A stretch of 64,000 bases of DNA from Burkholderiales bacterium (GCA_028868855.1 JAGWTR010000005.1:124001-188000); one strand, 5' to 3'; shown: positions 21,149 through 30,348, counted from the stretch's first letter. The notes: generated by a model from the sequence alone, not told the origin. Numbers and translations: made by a program.

Positions 21149-21934
21149 ATGACTGCACCCCACACTCCCACCGACCCCACCCGCTTCATCCTCGTGGGGA
21201 CCAGCCACCCCGGCAATGTGGGCGCCACCGCGCGGGCCATGAAGGTCATGGGGTTTTCCGACCTGGTACTGGTTCGACCTCGTTTTGCCGATGTACTGAT
21301 TCAGGAAGAAACCGTGGCCCTGGCCAGCGGCGCCGCCGACATCCTGGTACGCGCCCGCGTCGTCGACACCGTGGAGGCCGCATTGGATGGCGTGACCTAC
21401 GCCATTGGCACGGCCATGACTCCACGCGACTTCGGGCCGCCCACCCTCACCCCGCGTGAAGGCTTTGCGGCCCTGGCGGCGCAATCCAGCGCTGGCGTGA
21501 CCCATCGCCTGGGTCTGGTTTTTGGCAGTGAGCGCTATGGCCTGTCCAATGAAGACGCCTACCGCTGCCACGCCGTCATGAGCATCCCCACCAATCCCTT
21601 GTACGGCTCGCTGAACTTGTCGCAAGCGGTGCAACTGCTGTCCTACGAATGGCGTCAGGCACTGGGCGGCTTTGGGGTGCAGGCCCGCACGCCCGACCCC
21701 GATCTGGCCGATGGGGCCGCTGTGCAAGGCGTGTTACGCCACTGGGAACAGGCCCTGGTGTACCTGGGTTTCCTGGACCCGGCCGCGCCCAAGAAGCTCA
21801 TGCCCCGTCTGAACCAATTGTTCAACCGCGCGCAATTGCGCCAGGAAGAAATCCACATCCTGCGCGGCGTGGCCAAGGCCATGCTGGACAGCACGCCCAG
21901 GCATCCCGCCAAACCAGCATCTGACGCCAACTGA
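21149..21934 (+). CDS. trmJ: tRNA (cytidine/uridine-2'-O-)-methyltransferase TrmJ
   Basis: SPOUT-class RNA methyltransferase predicted to methylate the 2'-O of nucleotide 32 in several tRNAs. The product shows RFILVGTSHPGNVGATARAM at the N-terminus, LGLVFGSERYGLSNED and the knot motif YGSLNLSQAVQLLSYE. A C-terminal helical extension follows, as in E. coli TrmJ. The frame is also open from an ATG at 21119; I chose 21149 because it gives the usual short lead (MTAPHTPTDPTRF), but neither start has a strong ribosome binding site. Divergent from suhB and 43 bases before cysE, probably in the same transcript. Confidence 0.92.
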   Translation: MTAPHTPTDPTRFILVGTSHPGNVGATARAMKVMGFSDLVLVRPRFADVLIQEETVALASGAADILVRARVVDTVEAALDGVTYAIGTAMTPRDFGPPTLTPREGFAALAAQSSAGVTHRLGLVFGSERYGLSNEDAYRCHAVMSIPTNPLYGSLNLSQAVQLLSYEWRQALGGFGVQARTPDPDLADGAAVQGVLRHWEQALVYLGFLDPAAPKKLMPRLNQLFNRAQLRQEEIHILRGVAKAMLDSTPRHPAKPASDAN

Positions 21935-21977
21935 GCGCGGCTAAACTGTCAAGCCCACTCGAACAACAAAGACCCTC

Positions 21978-22778
21978 ATGCTCTTTTCACATCTGCGAGA
22001 AGACATCCACTGCATTCTGGAACGCGACCCAGCAGCCCGCACGGCCTGGGAAGTGCTGACCTGCTATCCCGGCCTGCACGCACTGATCATGCACCGCTGG
22101 GCCCATTGGTGCTGGACACATGGCCTGAAGTGGCTGGGGCGCTTCATCTCGCACCAGAACCGTTTTTTCACGGGCATCGAAATCCACCCCGGGGCCCACA
22201 TTGGTCGACGCGTGTTCATTGACCACGGCATGGGTGTCGTGGTGGGCGAAACCGCCGAAATCGGCGACGGCTGCACCATCTATCAAGGCGTGACCCTGGG
22301 CGGCACCTCACTCAGCAAGGGGGCCAAGCGCCACCCCACCCTGGGCAAAGGCGTGATCGTGGGAGCCAACGCCCAAGTGCTGGGTGGCTTCGCGGTGGGT
22401 GATGGCGCCCGTGTCGGCTCCAATGCTGTGGTCACCAAACCTGTGCCGGCTGGCGCCACCGCCGTCGGCAACCCGGCCCGCATCATCGTGGCCAAGGCTG
22501 ATGTGCTCGATGCCAAGCAGGCCGAGCGCGAGGCCCTGGCAGCCCGCCTGGGGTTTTCTGCCTACGGCGTGACCGAAGGCGACGACCCACTGTCGCAGGC
22601 CATGCGCGGACTGATCGACCACGCCGCCGTGCACGAGCACCAGATCACTCTGCTGTGGCGCACCATTGAAAAGCTGGCCCAGGACGCCCCCACCGAGGCC
22701 GCCAAGTGCTGCATGCCCCAGGACGCCCAGACCACCGAGGACTTTGACGCCGAAGGGCTCAACCGCTTGATGAAGTAA
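21978..22778 (+). CDS. cysE: Serine O-acetyltransferase
   Basis: Acetylates serine with acetyl-CoA to give O-acetylserine, the entry to cysteine synthesis. The N-terminal helical domain ([17 protein letters not shown]) is followed by the left-handed beta-helix of hexapeptide repeats from [18 protein letters not shown], with the catalytic His in [13 protein letters not shown], then [25 protein letters not shown]. The 266 residues match proteobacterial CysE, with a longer C-terminal tail. It follows trmJ and ends exactly one base before the stop codon of mog on the other strand. Confidence 0.96.
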   Translation: MLFSHLREDIHCILERDPAARTAWEVLTCYPGLHALIMHRWAHWCWTHGLKWLGRFISHQNRFFTGIEIHPGAHIGRRVFIDHGMGVVVGETAEIGDGCTIYQGVTLGGTSLSKGAKRHPTLGKGVIVGANAQVLGGFAVGDGARVGSNAVVTKPVPAGATAVGNPARIIVAKADVLDAKQAEREALAARLGFSAYGVTEGDDPLSQAMRGLIDHAAVHEHQITLLWRTIEKLAQDAPTEAAKCCMPQDAQTTEDFDAEGLNRLMK

Positions 22779-23390
22779 TCAGACCTGCACGACCCGCACG
22801 GCGGACTTGGGCCGAAAGGCCGCGCACACCGTGGCATCGGTTTCGATGTACGGCCCGCCGATCAGGTCGACGCAATACGGCACGGCGGCAAAGATGCCCG
22901 GCACGATCGATCGACCCTCCACGTCCTTCAAACCTTCCAGCGTTTCCGCAATCGACTTGGGTTGCCCGGGCAGGTTCAGGATCAAAGATTGCTGGCGAAT
23001 CACCGCCGTTTGTCGCGACAAAATGGCCGTGGGCACGAAACGCAGGCTGATCTGACGCATCTGCTCGCCAAAACCGGGCATTTCGCGGTCCGCCACATCC
23101 AGCGTTGCCTCGGGCGTCACATCGCGCGGCGCCGGGCCGGTGCCGCCGGTGGTCAGCACCAGATGGCAGCCCTCAACATCGACCAATTCCCGCAAGGTGC
23201 TGGCAATGCCGTCGCGCTCATCAGGGATCAGCCGCGTCACCCAGGTGATGGGGTTGCGCACGGCCAGACCCAACCAGCCTTGCAAGGCTGGCAGGCCTTT
23301 GTCCACATAGACCCCGCTGCTGGCTCGGTCGGAAATCGACACCACGCCAATCCGGACAGCCTCCAGCCCCGTGCCGACCTGCGCACTCAT
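22779..23390 (-). CDS. mog: Molybdopterin adenylyltransferase
   Basis: Adenylylates molybdopterin before molybdenum insertion, so it serves the molybdenum cofactor of enzymes such as the nitrate reductase NasA in this window. The 203 residues show GVVSISDRASSGVY, the core LVLTTGGTGPAPRDVTPEAT and the LNLPGQPKSIAE segment, all typical of MoaB/Mog. It is longer at the start than MoaB, fitting Mog. The end abuts cysE with no intergenic base. Its start overlaps the end of yjgA by 4 bases, so yjgA-mog is one operon on the minus strand. Confidence 0.94.
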   Translation of the reverse strand: MSAQVGTGLEAVRIGVVSISDRASSGVYVDKGLPALQGWLGLAVRNPITWVTRLIPDERDGIASTLRELVDVEGCHLVLTTGGTGPAPRDVTPEATLDVADREMPGFGEQMRQISLRFVPTAILSRQTAVIRQQSLILNLPGQPKSIAETLEGLKDVEGRSIVPGIFAAVPYCVDLIGGPYIETDATVCAAFRPKSAVRVVQV

Positions 23391-24001
23391 TCATCGTCCT
23401 CGTTGTGCTGGGCAGGCTGCGCATCGCGCTCGGCCTTCTCCTGGGCTTCCAGGGCCTGCTTGACGTACTGGAACAAGTCCCTGAAACCACGTCCACTGCG
23501 GGCCTCCGGTGCCGCTGCCGCATCCTTGCGGGCATTGCGGATCAGCGCACGCATTTTCTGCACGTCCGAATCCGGGAATTGCGCCACCCAACGCGTCAGC
23601 GCCTGGTCGTCGTGCACCAATTCGGCGCGCCAGCGTTCGGCTTCATGCAATGACAAGGCGTTGCGGGCATGGCCCAACTTGAACGAGGCCACGGCCTCCT
23701 GGAATGGCTCAGGATCGCAGCCGCGCAGCAGCTTACCGATGTACTGCATCTGCCTGCGTTTGCCTTCAAACGACTTGGTGCGCTTGAAGGCCTCAATCGC
23801 ATCCTGCAAGGACTCGGGCATGTCGATGTCGGTCAAGCGGTCTTTGGGCATGGTCACCAGGACCTCGCCCAAGTCCTGCAAATCGTGGCTGTCGCGCTTG
23901 CGCTGGGATTTGCTGGGACGGTGGTAACCGTTTTCGTCGACGCCATCGAGGTCGTCGTCATCATGGGGGTTGGAATGATCTTGATTCATGTGCTCGCTCA
24001 T
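23387..24001 (-). CDS. yjgA: Ribosome biogenesis factor YjgA/DarP family (DUF615)
   Basis: Associated with late 50S subunit assembly in E. coli. The 204-residue product has the basic, charged profile of the family: SKSQRKRDSHDLQDLG, then LPKDRLTDIDMPE-like start of the helical domain, RRQMQYIGKLLR and AERWRAELV. An acidic N-terminus (NPHDDDDLDG) and acidic C-terminal tail are visible. The frame remains open to 24538, but homology begins here; ATGs at 24001 and 23989 are both possible. Divergent from pmbA with 62 bases between them, an arrangement that is common in betaproteobacteria. It overlaps mog by 4 bases. Confidence 0.9.
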   Translation of the reverse strand: MSEHMNQDHSNPHDDDDLDGVDENGYHRPSKSQRKRDSHDLQDLGEVLVTMPKDRLTDIDMPESLQDAIEAFKRTKSFEGKRRQMQYIGKLLRGCDPEPFQEAVASFKLGHARNALSLHEAERWRAELVHDDQALTRWVAQFPDSDVQKMRALIRNARKDAAAAPEARSGRGFRDLFQYVKQALEAQEKAERDAQPAQHNEDDE

Positions 24002-24063
24002 CTGGTCGCTATGATACGAGTTCGCACGCCTCACCCGTCGATCACCTGTCACCAAGCCCATCC

Positions 24064-25479
24064 ATGGCCGCCAATAAATCCACCAAGCCCACCCACTCCT
24101 CAAACGCTGCCCAAGCGGCGACCGCCTCTGGTTTTTCCTATACGCGGCCACAGTTCGAGCAATTGATCGAGGACACGCTGGACCTGGCCCGCAAGCTGGG
24201 AGCCACCGATGCGGCCGCCGAAGTCTCCGAAGGCATGGGCTTGTCGGTGTCGGTGCGCAAGGGCAAGCTGGAAAATGTCGAGCGCAACCGCGACAAGGCC
24301 ATTGGCGTGACGGTTTATGTCGGTCAGCGCCGTGGCAATGCCAGCACCTCAGATTTCTCGCCCGCTGCGCTGGAGCAAACCGTGCGCGCCGCCTATGACA
24401 TCGCACGCTACACCGCTGAAGACCCTGCGGCCGGCCTACCCGACGTCGAAGACCTGGCCCTGGGCCGCGCCGCCAAACGCGACCTGGACCTGTTCCACCC
24501 CTGGTCGATTGACGCAAGCCAGGCCGCCGAACTTGCACAGCGCTGCGAAGCGGCCGCCCTGTCGGTCGACCCGCGCATCACCAACTCCGAGGGCGGCAGT
24601 GTGTCGGCTCAACAGTCGCACTTTTTTGCCGGCAACACACGCGGCTTTCGCGGCGGCTACCCCAGCTCGCGCCACTCCCTGTCGGTGTCACCCATCGCGG
24701 GCCGCGGCAACGACATGCAGCGCGACTTCTGGTACTCCTCCGAGCGCGATGCCCGCGATTTGGCCAGCCCCGAGGCCGTGGGCCGCTACGCCGCCGAACG
24801 CGCCCTGGCCCGCCTGAAGGCCCGCAAGATCCCCACCTGCGAAGTGCCCGTCCTGTTTGAATCACCCCTGGCCGCCGGCCTGCTGGGCGCATATGTACAA
24901 GCCACCAGCGGCGGTGCGCTGTACCGCAAGTCCACGTTTTTGCTGGACAGCCTGGGCCAACAGGTGCTGCCCAAACACATCAACGTCATTGAAGACCCGC
25001 ACATCCTCAAGGGCAAAGGCAGCGCGCCCTTCGACGATGAAGGCGTGCTCACACGCAAGCGCAATGTGGTCAAGAACGGCGTGGTGCAGACCTACTTCCT
25101 GTCGAGCTATTCGGCACGCAAGTTGGGCATGAAGACCACCGGCCACGCTGGCGGCTCACAGAACCTGACACTGCACAGTCGCCTGACGGAGCCCAAGGAC
25201 AACCTCAAGGCCATGCTCAAAAAGCTGCACCGCGGCCTGCTCGTGACCGAGCTGATGGGCCAGGGCGTCAACTACGTGACGGGCGACTATTCGCGCGGCG
25301 CGGCAGGTTACTGGGTGGAAAACGGACGCATCGCCTATCCGGTGCAAGAGATCACCATCGCCGGACACCTGGGCGAGATGTTCAAACAGATCGTGGCCGT
25401 GGGAGCCGACCAGTACACGTACGGCAACAAAACGGTGGGATCCATCCTGATCGAAAAGATGAAGATCGCGGGGCACTGA
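24064..25479 (+). CDS. pmbA: Metalloprotease PmbA (TldE)
   Basis: TldD/PmbA family; partners TldD to form a zinc peptidase that matures peptide antibiotics and degrades CcdA. The 471 residues include the N-terminal lead AANKSTKPTH, GLSVSVRKGKLENVERN, TSDFSPAALEQTV, then PVLFESPLAAGLLGAYVQAT and the late YSRGAAGYWVENGRIAYPV, VGADQYTYGNKTVGSI elements. As expected for PmbA, no HExxxH metal site is obvious; in the family that is supplied by TldD, which is not in this window. It is divergent from yjgA. Confidence 0.94.
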   Translation: MAANKSTKPTHSSNAAQAATASGFSYTRPQFEQLIEDTLDLARKLGATDAAAEVSEGMGLSVSVRKGKLENVERNRDKAIGVTVYVGQRRGNASTSDFSPAALEQTVRAAYDIARYTAEDPAAGLPDVEDLALGRAAKRDLDLFHPWSIDASQAAELAQRCEAAALSVDPRITNSEGGSVSAQQSHFFAGNTRGFRGGYPSSRHSLSVSPIAGRGNDMQRDFWYSSERDARDLASPEAVGRYAAERALARLKARKIPTCEVPVLFESPLAAGLLGAYVQATSGGALYRKSTFLLDSLGQQVLPKHINVIEDPHILKGKGSAPFDDEGVLTRKRNVVKNGVVQTYFLSSYSARKLGMKTTGHAGGSQNLTLHSRLTEPKDNLKAMLKKLHRGLLVTELMGQGVNYVTGDYSRGAAGYWVENGRIAYPVQEITIAGHLGEMFKQIVAVGADQYTYGNKTVGSILIEKMKIAGH

Positions 25480-25483
25480 ACCT

Positions 25484-25834
25484 TCAGCTTCGGGCGACGG
25501 CCTGACCATACAGGCGCCCCGAGCGGGCACCGCTGCGGCAAAACGCCAGCAGCGGGCGTGGCAGCGTGTCCAGCAGCTCGGCAAAACGGGCGATCTCCTC
25601 GGGTGACTGGTAGCCCCCTTGCACAGGCAGGTAAGCGTATTGAAGACCCGCCGCCTTGGCCGCCGCTTCAATGGCGGCGCTGGTGGGCTGGTCGGGGCCA
25701 CCCTCAAAGTCAGGGCGGTTGTTGACCACGCTCTTGAAACCGGCGGCGGCCACAGCCGCCATCGCCTCGGGCGTCAGTTGTGGGGCCACACACACATCTT
25801 CACTGACGGACTGAATGGGCAAATTTGCGGACAT
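25484..25834 (-). CDS. DUF442 / TIGR01244-type phosphatase-like protein
   Basis: Small protein of 116 residues with a dual-specificity-phosphatase-like fold. The active-site loop LLAFCRSGARSGRLYG is a CxxxxxR (Cys-Arg) P-loop. Other landmarks are VAPQLTPEAMAAVAAAGFKSVVNNRPDFEG. Family members are sometimes annotated as sulfide- or beta-lactamase-hydrolase-like (Blh N-terminal domain); the substrate is unknown. I start at MSANLPIQ (25834), as the longer ATG at 25852 adds MTRESF only. The stop lies 4 bases beyond the pmbA stop, so the genes are convergent with almost no gap. Confidence 0.82.
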   Translation of the reverse strand: MSANLPIQSVSEDVCVAPQLTPEAMAAVAAAGFKSVVNNRPDFEGGPDQPTSAAIEAAAKAAGLQYAYLPVQGGYQSPEEIARFAELLDTLPRPLLAFCRSGARSGRLYGQAVARS

Positions 25835-25869
25835 AAAGCTCTCCCGAGTCAATCAATGCGTCAGGCGCG

Positions 25870-26316
25870 TCAGCCTGCCAGCGCGGCCTTGACCGCTGCG
25901 GACACCAGGCCCATGTCGGCCTTGCCTGCCAGACGTTGCTTGACCGCCCCCATGACTTTACCCATGTCCCCGGGGCCAGCGGCGCCCAACTCGGCCACGA
26001 TGGCCTTGACGGCCGCAGTGATCTCATCAGCGCTCAGGCGCTGGGGCAAATAGGCTTCCAGCACCACGATCTCGGCAGCCTCTTTGTCCGCCAGGTCCAT
26101 GCGGCCCGCGGCGTGGAACTGCTGGTGGGCATCCTTGCGCTGCTTGATTTGCTTGTCCACGATGGCGACGACCGCCGCGTCATCGAGCGTGATGCGCTCG
26201 TCCACTTCCTTTTGCTTGAGGGCGGCCAGCAGCATGCGGATGGTGCCCAAGCGGTCGACTTCCTTGGCACGCATGGCGGACTTCATGTCCTCGGTGATTT
26301 GGTCTTTCAGGCTCAT
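25870..26316 (-). CDS. yqeY: GatB/YqeY domain protein
   Basis: Small 148-residue helical protein of the YqeY family, related to the C-terminal tRNA-binding domain of the amidotransferase subunit GatB. The sequence begins MSLKDQITEDMKSAMRAKEVDRLGTIRML, with DERITLDDAAVVAIVDKQIKQRKDA and LPQRLSADEI in the middle and GDMGKVMGAVKQRLAGKADMG near the end, all typical. The cellular role is not established. It follows rpsU on the same strand, separated by a rho-independent terminator, an order (rpsU-yqeY) that is common in proteobacteria; dnaG, often the next gene, is absent here. Confidence 0.92.
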   Translation of the reverse strand: MSLKDQITEDMKSAMRAKEVDRLGTIRMLLAALKQKEVDERITLDDAAVVAIVDKQIKQRKDAHQQFHAAGRMDLADKEAAEIVVLEAYLPQRLSADEITAAVKAIVAELGAAGPGDMGKVMGAVKQRLAGKADMGLVSAAVKAALAG

Positions 26317-26351
26317 GGCTGGCTCCAGAAATTCAGAATCTCAGAAATGAC

Positions 26352-26382
26352 AAAGCCCGCATGGGCGTCCCCGCGCGGGCTT
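26352..26382 (-). terminator. Terminator between rpsU and yqeY
   Basis: Inverted repeat AAGCCCGC (26353-26360) / GCGGGCTT (26375-26382). On the minus strand the hairpin is followed by TTTGTC. It sits 30 bases after the rpsU stop and before yqeY, so it probably attenuates read-through from rpsU. Confidence 0.7.
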
Positions 26383-26411
26383 GTTGATCAGCGACGATCA
26401 GCAAGAAGCGA

Positions 26412-26624
26412 TCAGTACAACTTCTTGGGCAGCTGCATGCTGCGCACGCGCTTGTAGTGACGCTTGACGGCGGCAGCCTTCTTGCGCTTGCGTTCAGCGG
26501 TGGGCTTTTCGTAAAACTCACGGGCGCGCAGGTCGGTCAGCAAACCGAGCTTTTCAATGGTGCGCTTGAAACGGCGCAGAGCCACATCAAACGGCTCGTT
26601 TTCTTTGACACGGATGGTCGTCAT
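26412..26624 (-). CDS. rpsU: 30S ribosomal protein S21
   Basis: Small basic protein of the 30S subunit involved in initiation. The 70-residue product [20 protein letters not shown]... ends [10 protein letters not shown] and matches the family in length, with the conserved central [20 protein letters not shown] and the Arg/Lys-rich [15 protein letters not shown]. The frame is open further upstream to 26789, but only the ATG at 26624 gives the S21 N-terminus. It is followed by a terminator and then yqeY. Confidence 0.97.
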
Positions 26625-26861
26625 GTACAGGTCACTTTCAGGATGAATGCATTCAAGGGTCAAGGGTGCTGAAGTTGCACTGAGCATGCTTGTAAGCGAC
26701 AAACCACCCGGGGCAGGGCCCGAAACCAATTTCTCCGGAGGAAACGGGTCTGGCCCAAAGGGTTGTACCGCCTGCTTGCATGACATCAATCGCGAAGTAA
26801 ATGCAACCCCGCAACAATTGACCCACCAACAAAGCCAGAGATTCTACTGCGAATTTTGATC

Positions 26862-27380
26862 TTATTCCAGAGCAATACCCTGATCAAGCGCCAATTTCCT
26901 GCGCTGCGCCAGACTGGGCAAGACCGGATCGGTGGTTTTAGGCACCAAATGGCCCAGCAACTCGGCCAGTGGCTCCAGCACAAAAGCGCGCTCGAACAGG
27001 CGCGGATGAGGCAAGGTCAGCGCCTCTGAGCGCCGCCTGGCACCGTCCATCCACAGCAGATCCAGGTCGATGGTGCGGGGAGCATTCGGCCAAGGACGCT
27101 CACGCCCGAGCCGCAATTCGATGCCCAACAGGGCCCGCAGCAACTCGTGAGGCCCCAGCGCGGTATCCAGCGACGCCACGGCGTTGAGGTAATCCGGGCC
27201 TTGCGCGCCCACGGGCTTGGTGACGTAAAAAGACGAGGCTGCCTCCAGCCTCGTCCAGGGCAACGCGGCCATGCGGGCCAACGCCGCTTGCAATTGCTCC
27301 CGGGCCGGCCCAAGGTTGGCCCCCAGGCCAATGAAGGCCCGAAAGCGCGGAGGTTCAGTCGCCCGAAGCGTCGCGGCCAT
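26862..27380 (-). CDS. folK: 2-amino-4-hydroxy-6-hydroxymethyldihydropteridine diphosphokinase
   Basis: Transfers pyrophosphate from ATP to the pterin substrate in folate synthesis. Signatures are AFIGLGANLGPAREQLQAAL near the N-terminus, the SSFYVTKPVG loop and the ATP/metal motif RPWPNAPRTIDLDLLWMDG, in which the two Asp are the Mg ligands. The 172-residue version starts at the ATG at 27380 (MAATLRATEPPRF), which overlaps the end of pcnB by 26 bases; the frame also reads 15 codons further upstream. It is the last gene of the operon headed by the AI-2E transporter gene. The order pcnB-folK is conserved in proteobacteria. Confidence 0.94.
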   Translation of the reverse strand: MAATLRATEPPRFRAFIGLGANLGPAREQLQAALARMAALPWTRLEAASSFYVTKPVGAQGPDYLNAVASLDTALGPHELLRALLGIELRLGRERPWPNAPRTIDLDLLWMDGARRRSEALTLPHPRLFERAFVLEPLAELLGHLVPKTTDPVLPSLAQRRKLALDQGIALE

Positions 27381-28944
27381 CGTGACCACCAGCACCTTCG
27401 CTGACCGAGCCGCCCTGCCCCTCACCGGGCTTGCGACGCCGTCTGCGACGCTTCTTAGCTGCAGGGCCGACGCCCATTTCTACGCCACCGACTCCGACTT
27501 GGCCGCCATGGCCTGTTTGACCAGCTTTGGACGAACGCTTGGCGGCCTCCTGTTGTCGGGCGCCTTCCAGCAGTTCGCGCCGCTCCTCGTCGTCGGCCAG
27601 CGAGAATTCCTCCCACCAACTGGCCAGGTGTGGCTCGGCTTCGCCGCACTGCGCACGCAGACGCAGGAAGTCAAACCCGGCCCGAAAACGCGGCTGCTCG
27701 ACCAGGGTAAGCGGGCCATTGCCGGTGCGTCTGTCAAAGCGCGGCTGCATGGTCCAGATCTCGCGCATGTCGGCAGCCAGCTTGCCCCGCCCCGAGATGT
27801 CGCCAATGCGGGCGTCAAACACCGCATCGGTAGCGGTTTGCAGCGCGGCGAAGGCCGGCTCCCCCTTGGCCAGCTGACGCTTCCAGTGGTCCAGCACGTC
27901 ATGCCACAGCAGACAGGCCAGCAGGAAGCTGGGCGCCACAGGCTTGCCTTCCGAGACACGGCGATCGGTGTCGCTCAGGGCCAGTTTGACGAACTGTTCG
28001 CGGCCGGGGTGGCGGCGGGCTTCGTCAAACACGGCGTCCAGGATGGGGAACATGCCCTGGTCCAGGCCCAGCTTGCGCAACTGATCCAGCGAGGCTTGGG
28101 CATGGCCGGTCTGGAGCAGCTTGATCATCTCGTCAAACAGGCGCGACTGCGGGATATTGGCCAACAGCTCGGACATGGCCAGCAAAGGCTCGCGGGTCTT
28201 GGCTTCGATGTCAAAGCCGAGCTTGGCGGCAAAACGCACCAGGCGGACGATGCGTACCGGGTCTTCGCGGTAACGCACGTCGGGCACGCCGATCATGCGC
28301 AGCACGCGCTTTTTCATGTCCTTGATACCGCCGTGGTAGTCCACCACCACCCCGGTGCTGGGGTCGTAGTACATGGCGTTGACCGTGAAGTCGCGACGCG
28401 CGGCGTCCTGGTCCTGCGGGCCCCAGACGTTGTCGCGCAACACGCGGCCTTCGCCGTCCACCACGTGGGACTTGCCGGCCAGTTCAGACCGGGAGGTCTT
28501 TTCGTTGCCAGCCACCTGCTCGGCCGCATTGGCATCCAGATAGGCGCGGAAGGTCGACACCTCGATCACTTCGTTATCGCGACCTCGGCCAAACACCACA
28601 TGAACGATCCGAAAGCGCCGCCCGATGATGAAGGCGCGTCGGAACAAGCCCTTGACCTGTTCCGGCGTGGCGTTGGTGGCCACGTCGAAGTCCTTGGGGC
28701 GCAGGCCCACCAACAGGTCGCGCACTGCGCCGCCCACGATGTAGGCCTCAAAGCCCGCATGTTGCAAGGTCTGCACGACCTTGACGGCGCGATCGTCCAC
28801 CAGCTTGGGGTCAATGCCGTGTTCCTGAGCCGGAACGTCGACTCGTTTTCCGACCGGGATGCGCGCCTTGCGCCCGCCTGCAGGTGCCGCACGGGACTTG
28901 GCGGGGCCTTTACCCAGAATCTTGTCGATAAAGCTTTTAATCAT
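27355..28944 (-). CDS. pcnB: Poly(A) polymerase I
   Basis: Adds 3' poly(A) tails to RNA, marking them for decay, and affects plasmid copy number. The nucleotidyltransferase core has FEAYIVGGAVRDLLVG, the catalytic KDFDVATNATPEQV, then RRDFTVNAMYYDPSTG and YREDPVRIVRLVRFAAKLGF, typical of class II tRNA-nucleotidyltransferase-like enzymes. The 529 residues carry a long basic C-terminal tail (AAKKRRRRRRKPGEGQGG) that is likely disordered and RNA-binding. Its start overlaps the HAD gene by 4 bases. PcnB rather than CCA-adding enzyme is favoured by this extension and by the folK neighbour. Confidence 0.95.
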   Translation of the reverse strand: MIKSFIDKILGKGPAKSRAAPAGGRKARIPVGKRVDVPAQEHGIDPKLVDDRAVKVVQTLQHAGFEAYIVGGAVRDLLVGLRPKDFDVATNATPEQVKGLFRRAFIIGRRFRIVHVVFGRGRDNEVIEVSTFRAYLDANAAEQVAGNEKTSRSELAGKSHVVDGEGRVLRDNVWGPQDQDAARRDFTVNAMYYDPSTGVVVDYHGGIKDMKKRVLRMIGVPDVRYREDPVRIVRLVRFAAKLGFDIEAKTREPLLAMSELLANIPQSRLFDEMIKLLQTGHAQASLDQLRKLGLDQGMFPILDAVFDEARRHPGREQFVKLALSDTDRRVSEGKPVAPSFLLACLLWHDVLDHWKRQLAKGEPAFAALQTATDAVFDARIGDISGRGKLAADMREIWTMQPRFDRRTGNGPLTLVEQPRFRAGFDFLRLRAQCGEAEPHLASWWEEFSLADDEERRELLEGARQQEAAKRSSKAGQTGHGGQVGVGGVEMGVGPAAKKRRRRRRKPGEGQGGSVSEGAGGHDGRDASGD

Positions 28945-29609
28945 GAAAACAGTCGAAGAATGCGCCAGCCGCGCTCACGGGCCACGGCCTCAAGGGCCGG
29001 ACTGGGGTTGGTGGCAACGGGATCGCTGGCCAGTTCCATCAATGGCAGGTCGTTGGGCGAATCGCTGTAGAAGCTCACTCGCTCGAAATCGGCCAAAGTG
29101 CGGCCGCGTTCAGCCAGCCATTGTTCCACACGCGTGACTTTTCCCTCCCGGAAGGAGGGAACGCCGTCAATTTCGCCGGTCACGCGCCCCTGTTCGTCCC
29201 GGATCAGACGCACGGCCAGCAATTCCGACACGTCGAACGCATCGGCAATCGGGCGGGTCACGAATTCATTGGTCGCGGTGATGATGGCCACCAAGTCGCC
29301 CTGGGCTTCATGTTGACGCACCAGTTGCAGGGCTTGGGGGTGAATGGCCGGCTGGACGACCTCGGCCATGAAGCGCGCTTGCAAGTCGCGCTGCCGGGCG
29401 TCATCGAGCAGGCGCCAGACACTGGTGCTGAACTGGATGTACTCGTGCAGTTGCAAGGTGCCGTCAACATACTGTTGATAGAAGGCGTCGTTGCGGCGGC
29501 GATAGTCCACCGGATCGGCCAGGCCGGTACGGATCAGGAATTCACCAAACTCGTGGTCCGAGTCGATCGGCAACAGGGTGTGGTCCAAGTCAAACAAACA
29601 CAGGTTCAT
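28941..29609 (-). CDS. HAD-IB family hydrolase (phosphoserine phosphatase-like)
   Basis: A 222-residue soluble phosphatase of the HAD-IB subfamily. Motif I is CLFDLDHTLLP with the nucleophile Asp; motif II is IITATNEF; motif III Lys is in PSFREGKVTRVEQWL; motif IV is FYSDSPNDLPLM. The substrate is unknown: the same fold hydrolyses phosphoserine, histidinol phosphate and others. It overlaps hda upstream and pcnB downstream by 4 bases each and is a constant member of this betaproteobacterial operon. No targeting signal was seen. Confidence 0.87.
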   Translation of the reverse strand: MNLCLFDLDHTLLPIDSDHEFGEFLIRTGLADPVDYRRRNDAFYQQYVDGTLQLHEYIQFSTSVWRLLDDARQRDLQARFMAEVVQPAIHPQALQLVRQHEAQGDLVAIITATNEFVTRPIADAFDVSELLAVRLIRDEQGRVTGEIDGVPSFREGKVTRVEQWLAERGRTLADFERVSFYSDSPNDLPLMELASDPVATNPSPALEAVARERGWRILRLFS

Positions 29610-30319
29610 GCAGTCTCCAGTGCCAGCATCTGCTTGAGCAGAGGCACGCTCACGGTTCGGTGTTCCGCCAGGGCAAAGCGGTCCAGGCGGCCAAGTACGC
29701 TCATCAAAAAAGTCAGGTCACGGCTGTAACGGCTCAATAGGTACGAAACCACGCCTTCGCCCAGGGCCATGCCACGCCGCGCGGCTTCGGCATGCAGGGC
29801 TTCACGCACGCCCTCTTCGCTCAGGGGCGACAGGGCAAAGATCAGCCCCCAGCCCAAGCGGGTGCGCAGGTCATCGCGCACCGGCAAGTCCACGGGGGGC
29901 ATTGCACCGGCGGCCACGATGGACAGGGGGCCCGCATCGGCATCGTGCGTGCCCACGCCGCCGGCAGCTGTGATGAAGAGGTTGAAGGCCAGGTGCTGCA
30001 AATGGCCGTCAAGCCGCTCGCAGTCGTCAATCAGGGCCAGGGTGGGCGCAGCGGGGTCATCGGCATCCCACATCTGGCAGCCCTGGGCATTCACCCAAAT
30101 CACCCCCTGACCACAGGCCAACGCACGCGGCAGTAGCGCACGCAGCAAATGGGTCTTGCCGCTGCCCGACGGCCCCCAGAAATACGTGACCGGCGCACGC
30201 GTCGCCTCGGTGGGCGGCCACGCCTGAAGCCACTCCAGCACCTGCGCGTTGTCACCCACGATGAACTCGTCCAAGCCCGGCGTGGTCAGGGGGCCAAGAT
30301 CAAGTGGCATCTGTCGCAT
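29606..30319 (-). CDS. hda: DnaA regulatory inactivator Hda
   Basis: AAA+ protein related to DnaA that, with the sliding clamp, stimulates DnaA-ATP hydrolysis and so prevents re-initiation. The N-terminus MRQMPLDLG contains the clamp-binding QxPLDLG-type motif. Walker A is FWGPSGSGKTHLLRAL, Walker B LALIDDCERL, and the sensor region DDLRTRLGWGLIFAL matches the family. In-frame starts also exist at 30337, 30349 and 30352, the last two overlapping the upstream transporter stop; I chose 30319 because the clamp motif sits at the extreme N-terminus in other Hda proteins. It overlaps the HAD gene by 4 bases. Confidence 0.92.
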   Translation of the reverse strand: MRQMPLDLGPLTTPGLDEFIVGDNAQVLEWLQAWPPTEATRAPVTYFWGPSGSGKTHLLRALLPRALACGQGVIWVNAQGCQMWDADDPAAPTLALIDDCERLDGHLQHLAFNLFITAAGGVGTHDADAGPLSIVAAGAMPPVDLPVRDDLRTRLGWGLIFALSPLSEEGVREALHAEAARRGMALGEGVVSYLLSRYSRDLTFLMSVLGRLDRFALAEHRTVSVPLLKQMLALETA

Positions 30320-30348
30320 GGGCAGTCGACCTGACATGTCCAGCACCA

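Noticed and set aside
27271..29070. 599-codon plus-strand open frame opposite folK, pcnB and the HAD gene
   Set aside because: Antisense to three conserved coupled genes; an artefact of codon composition.
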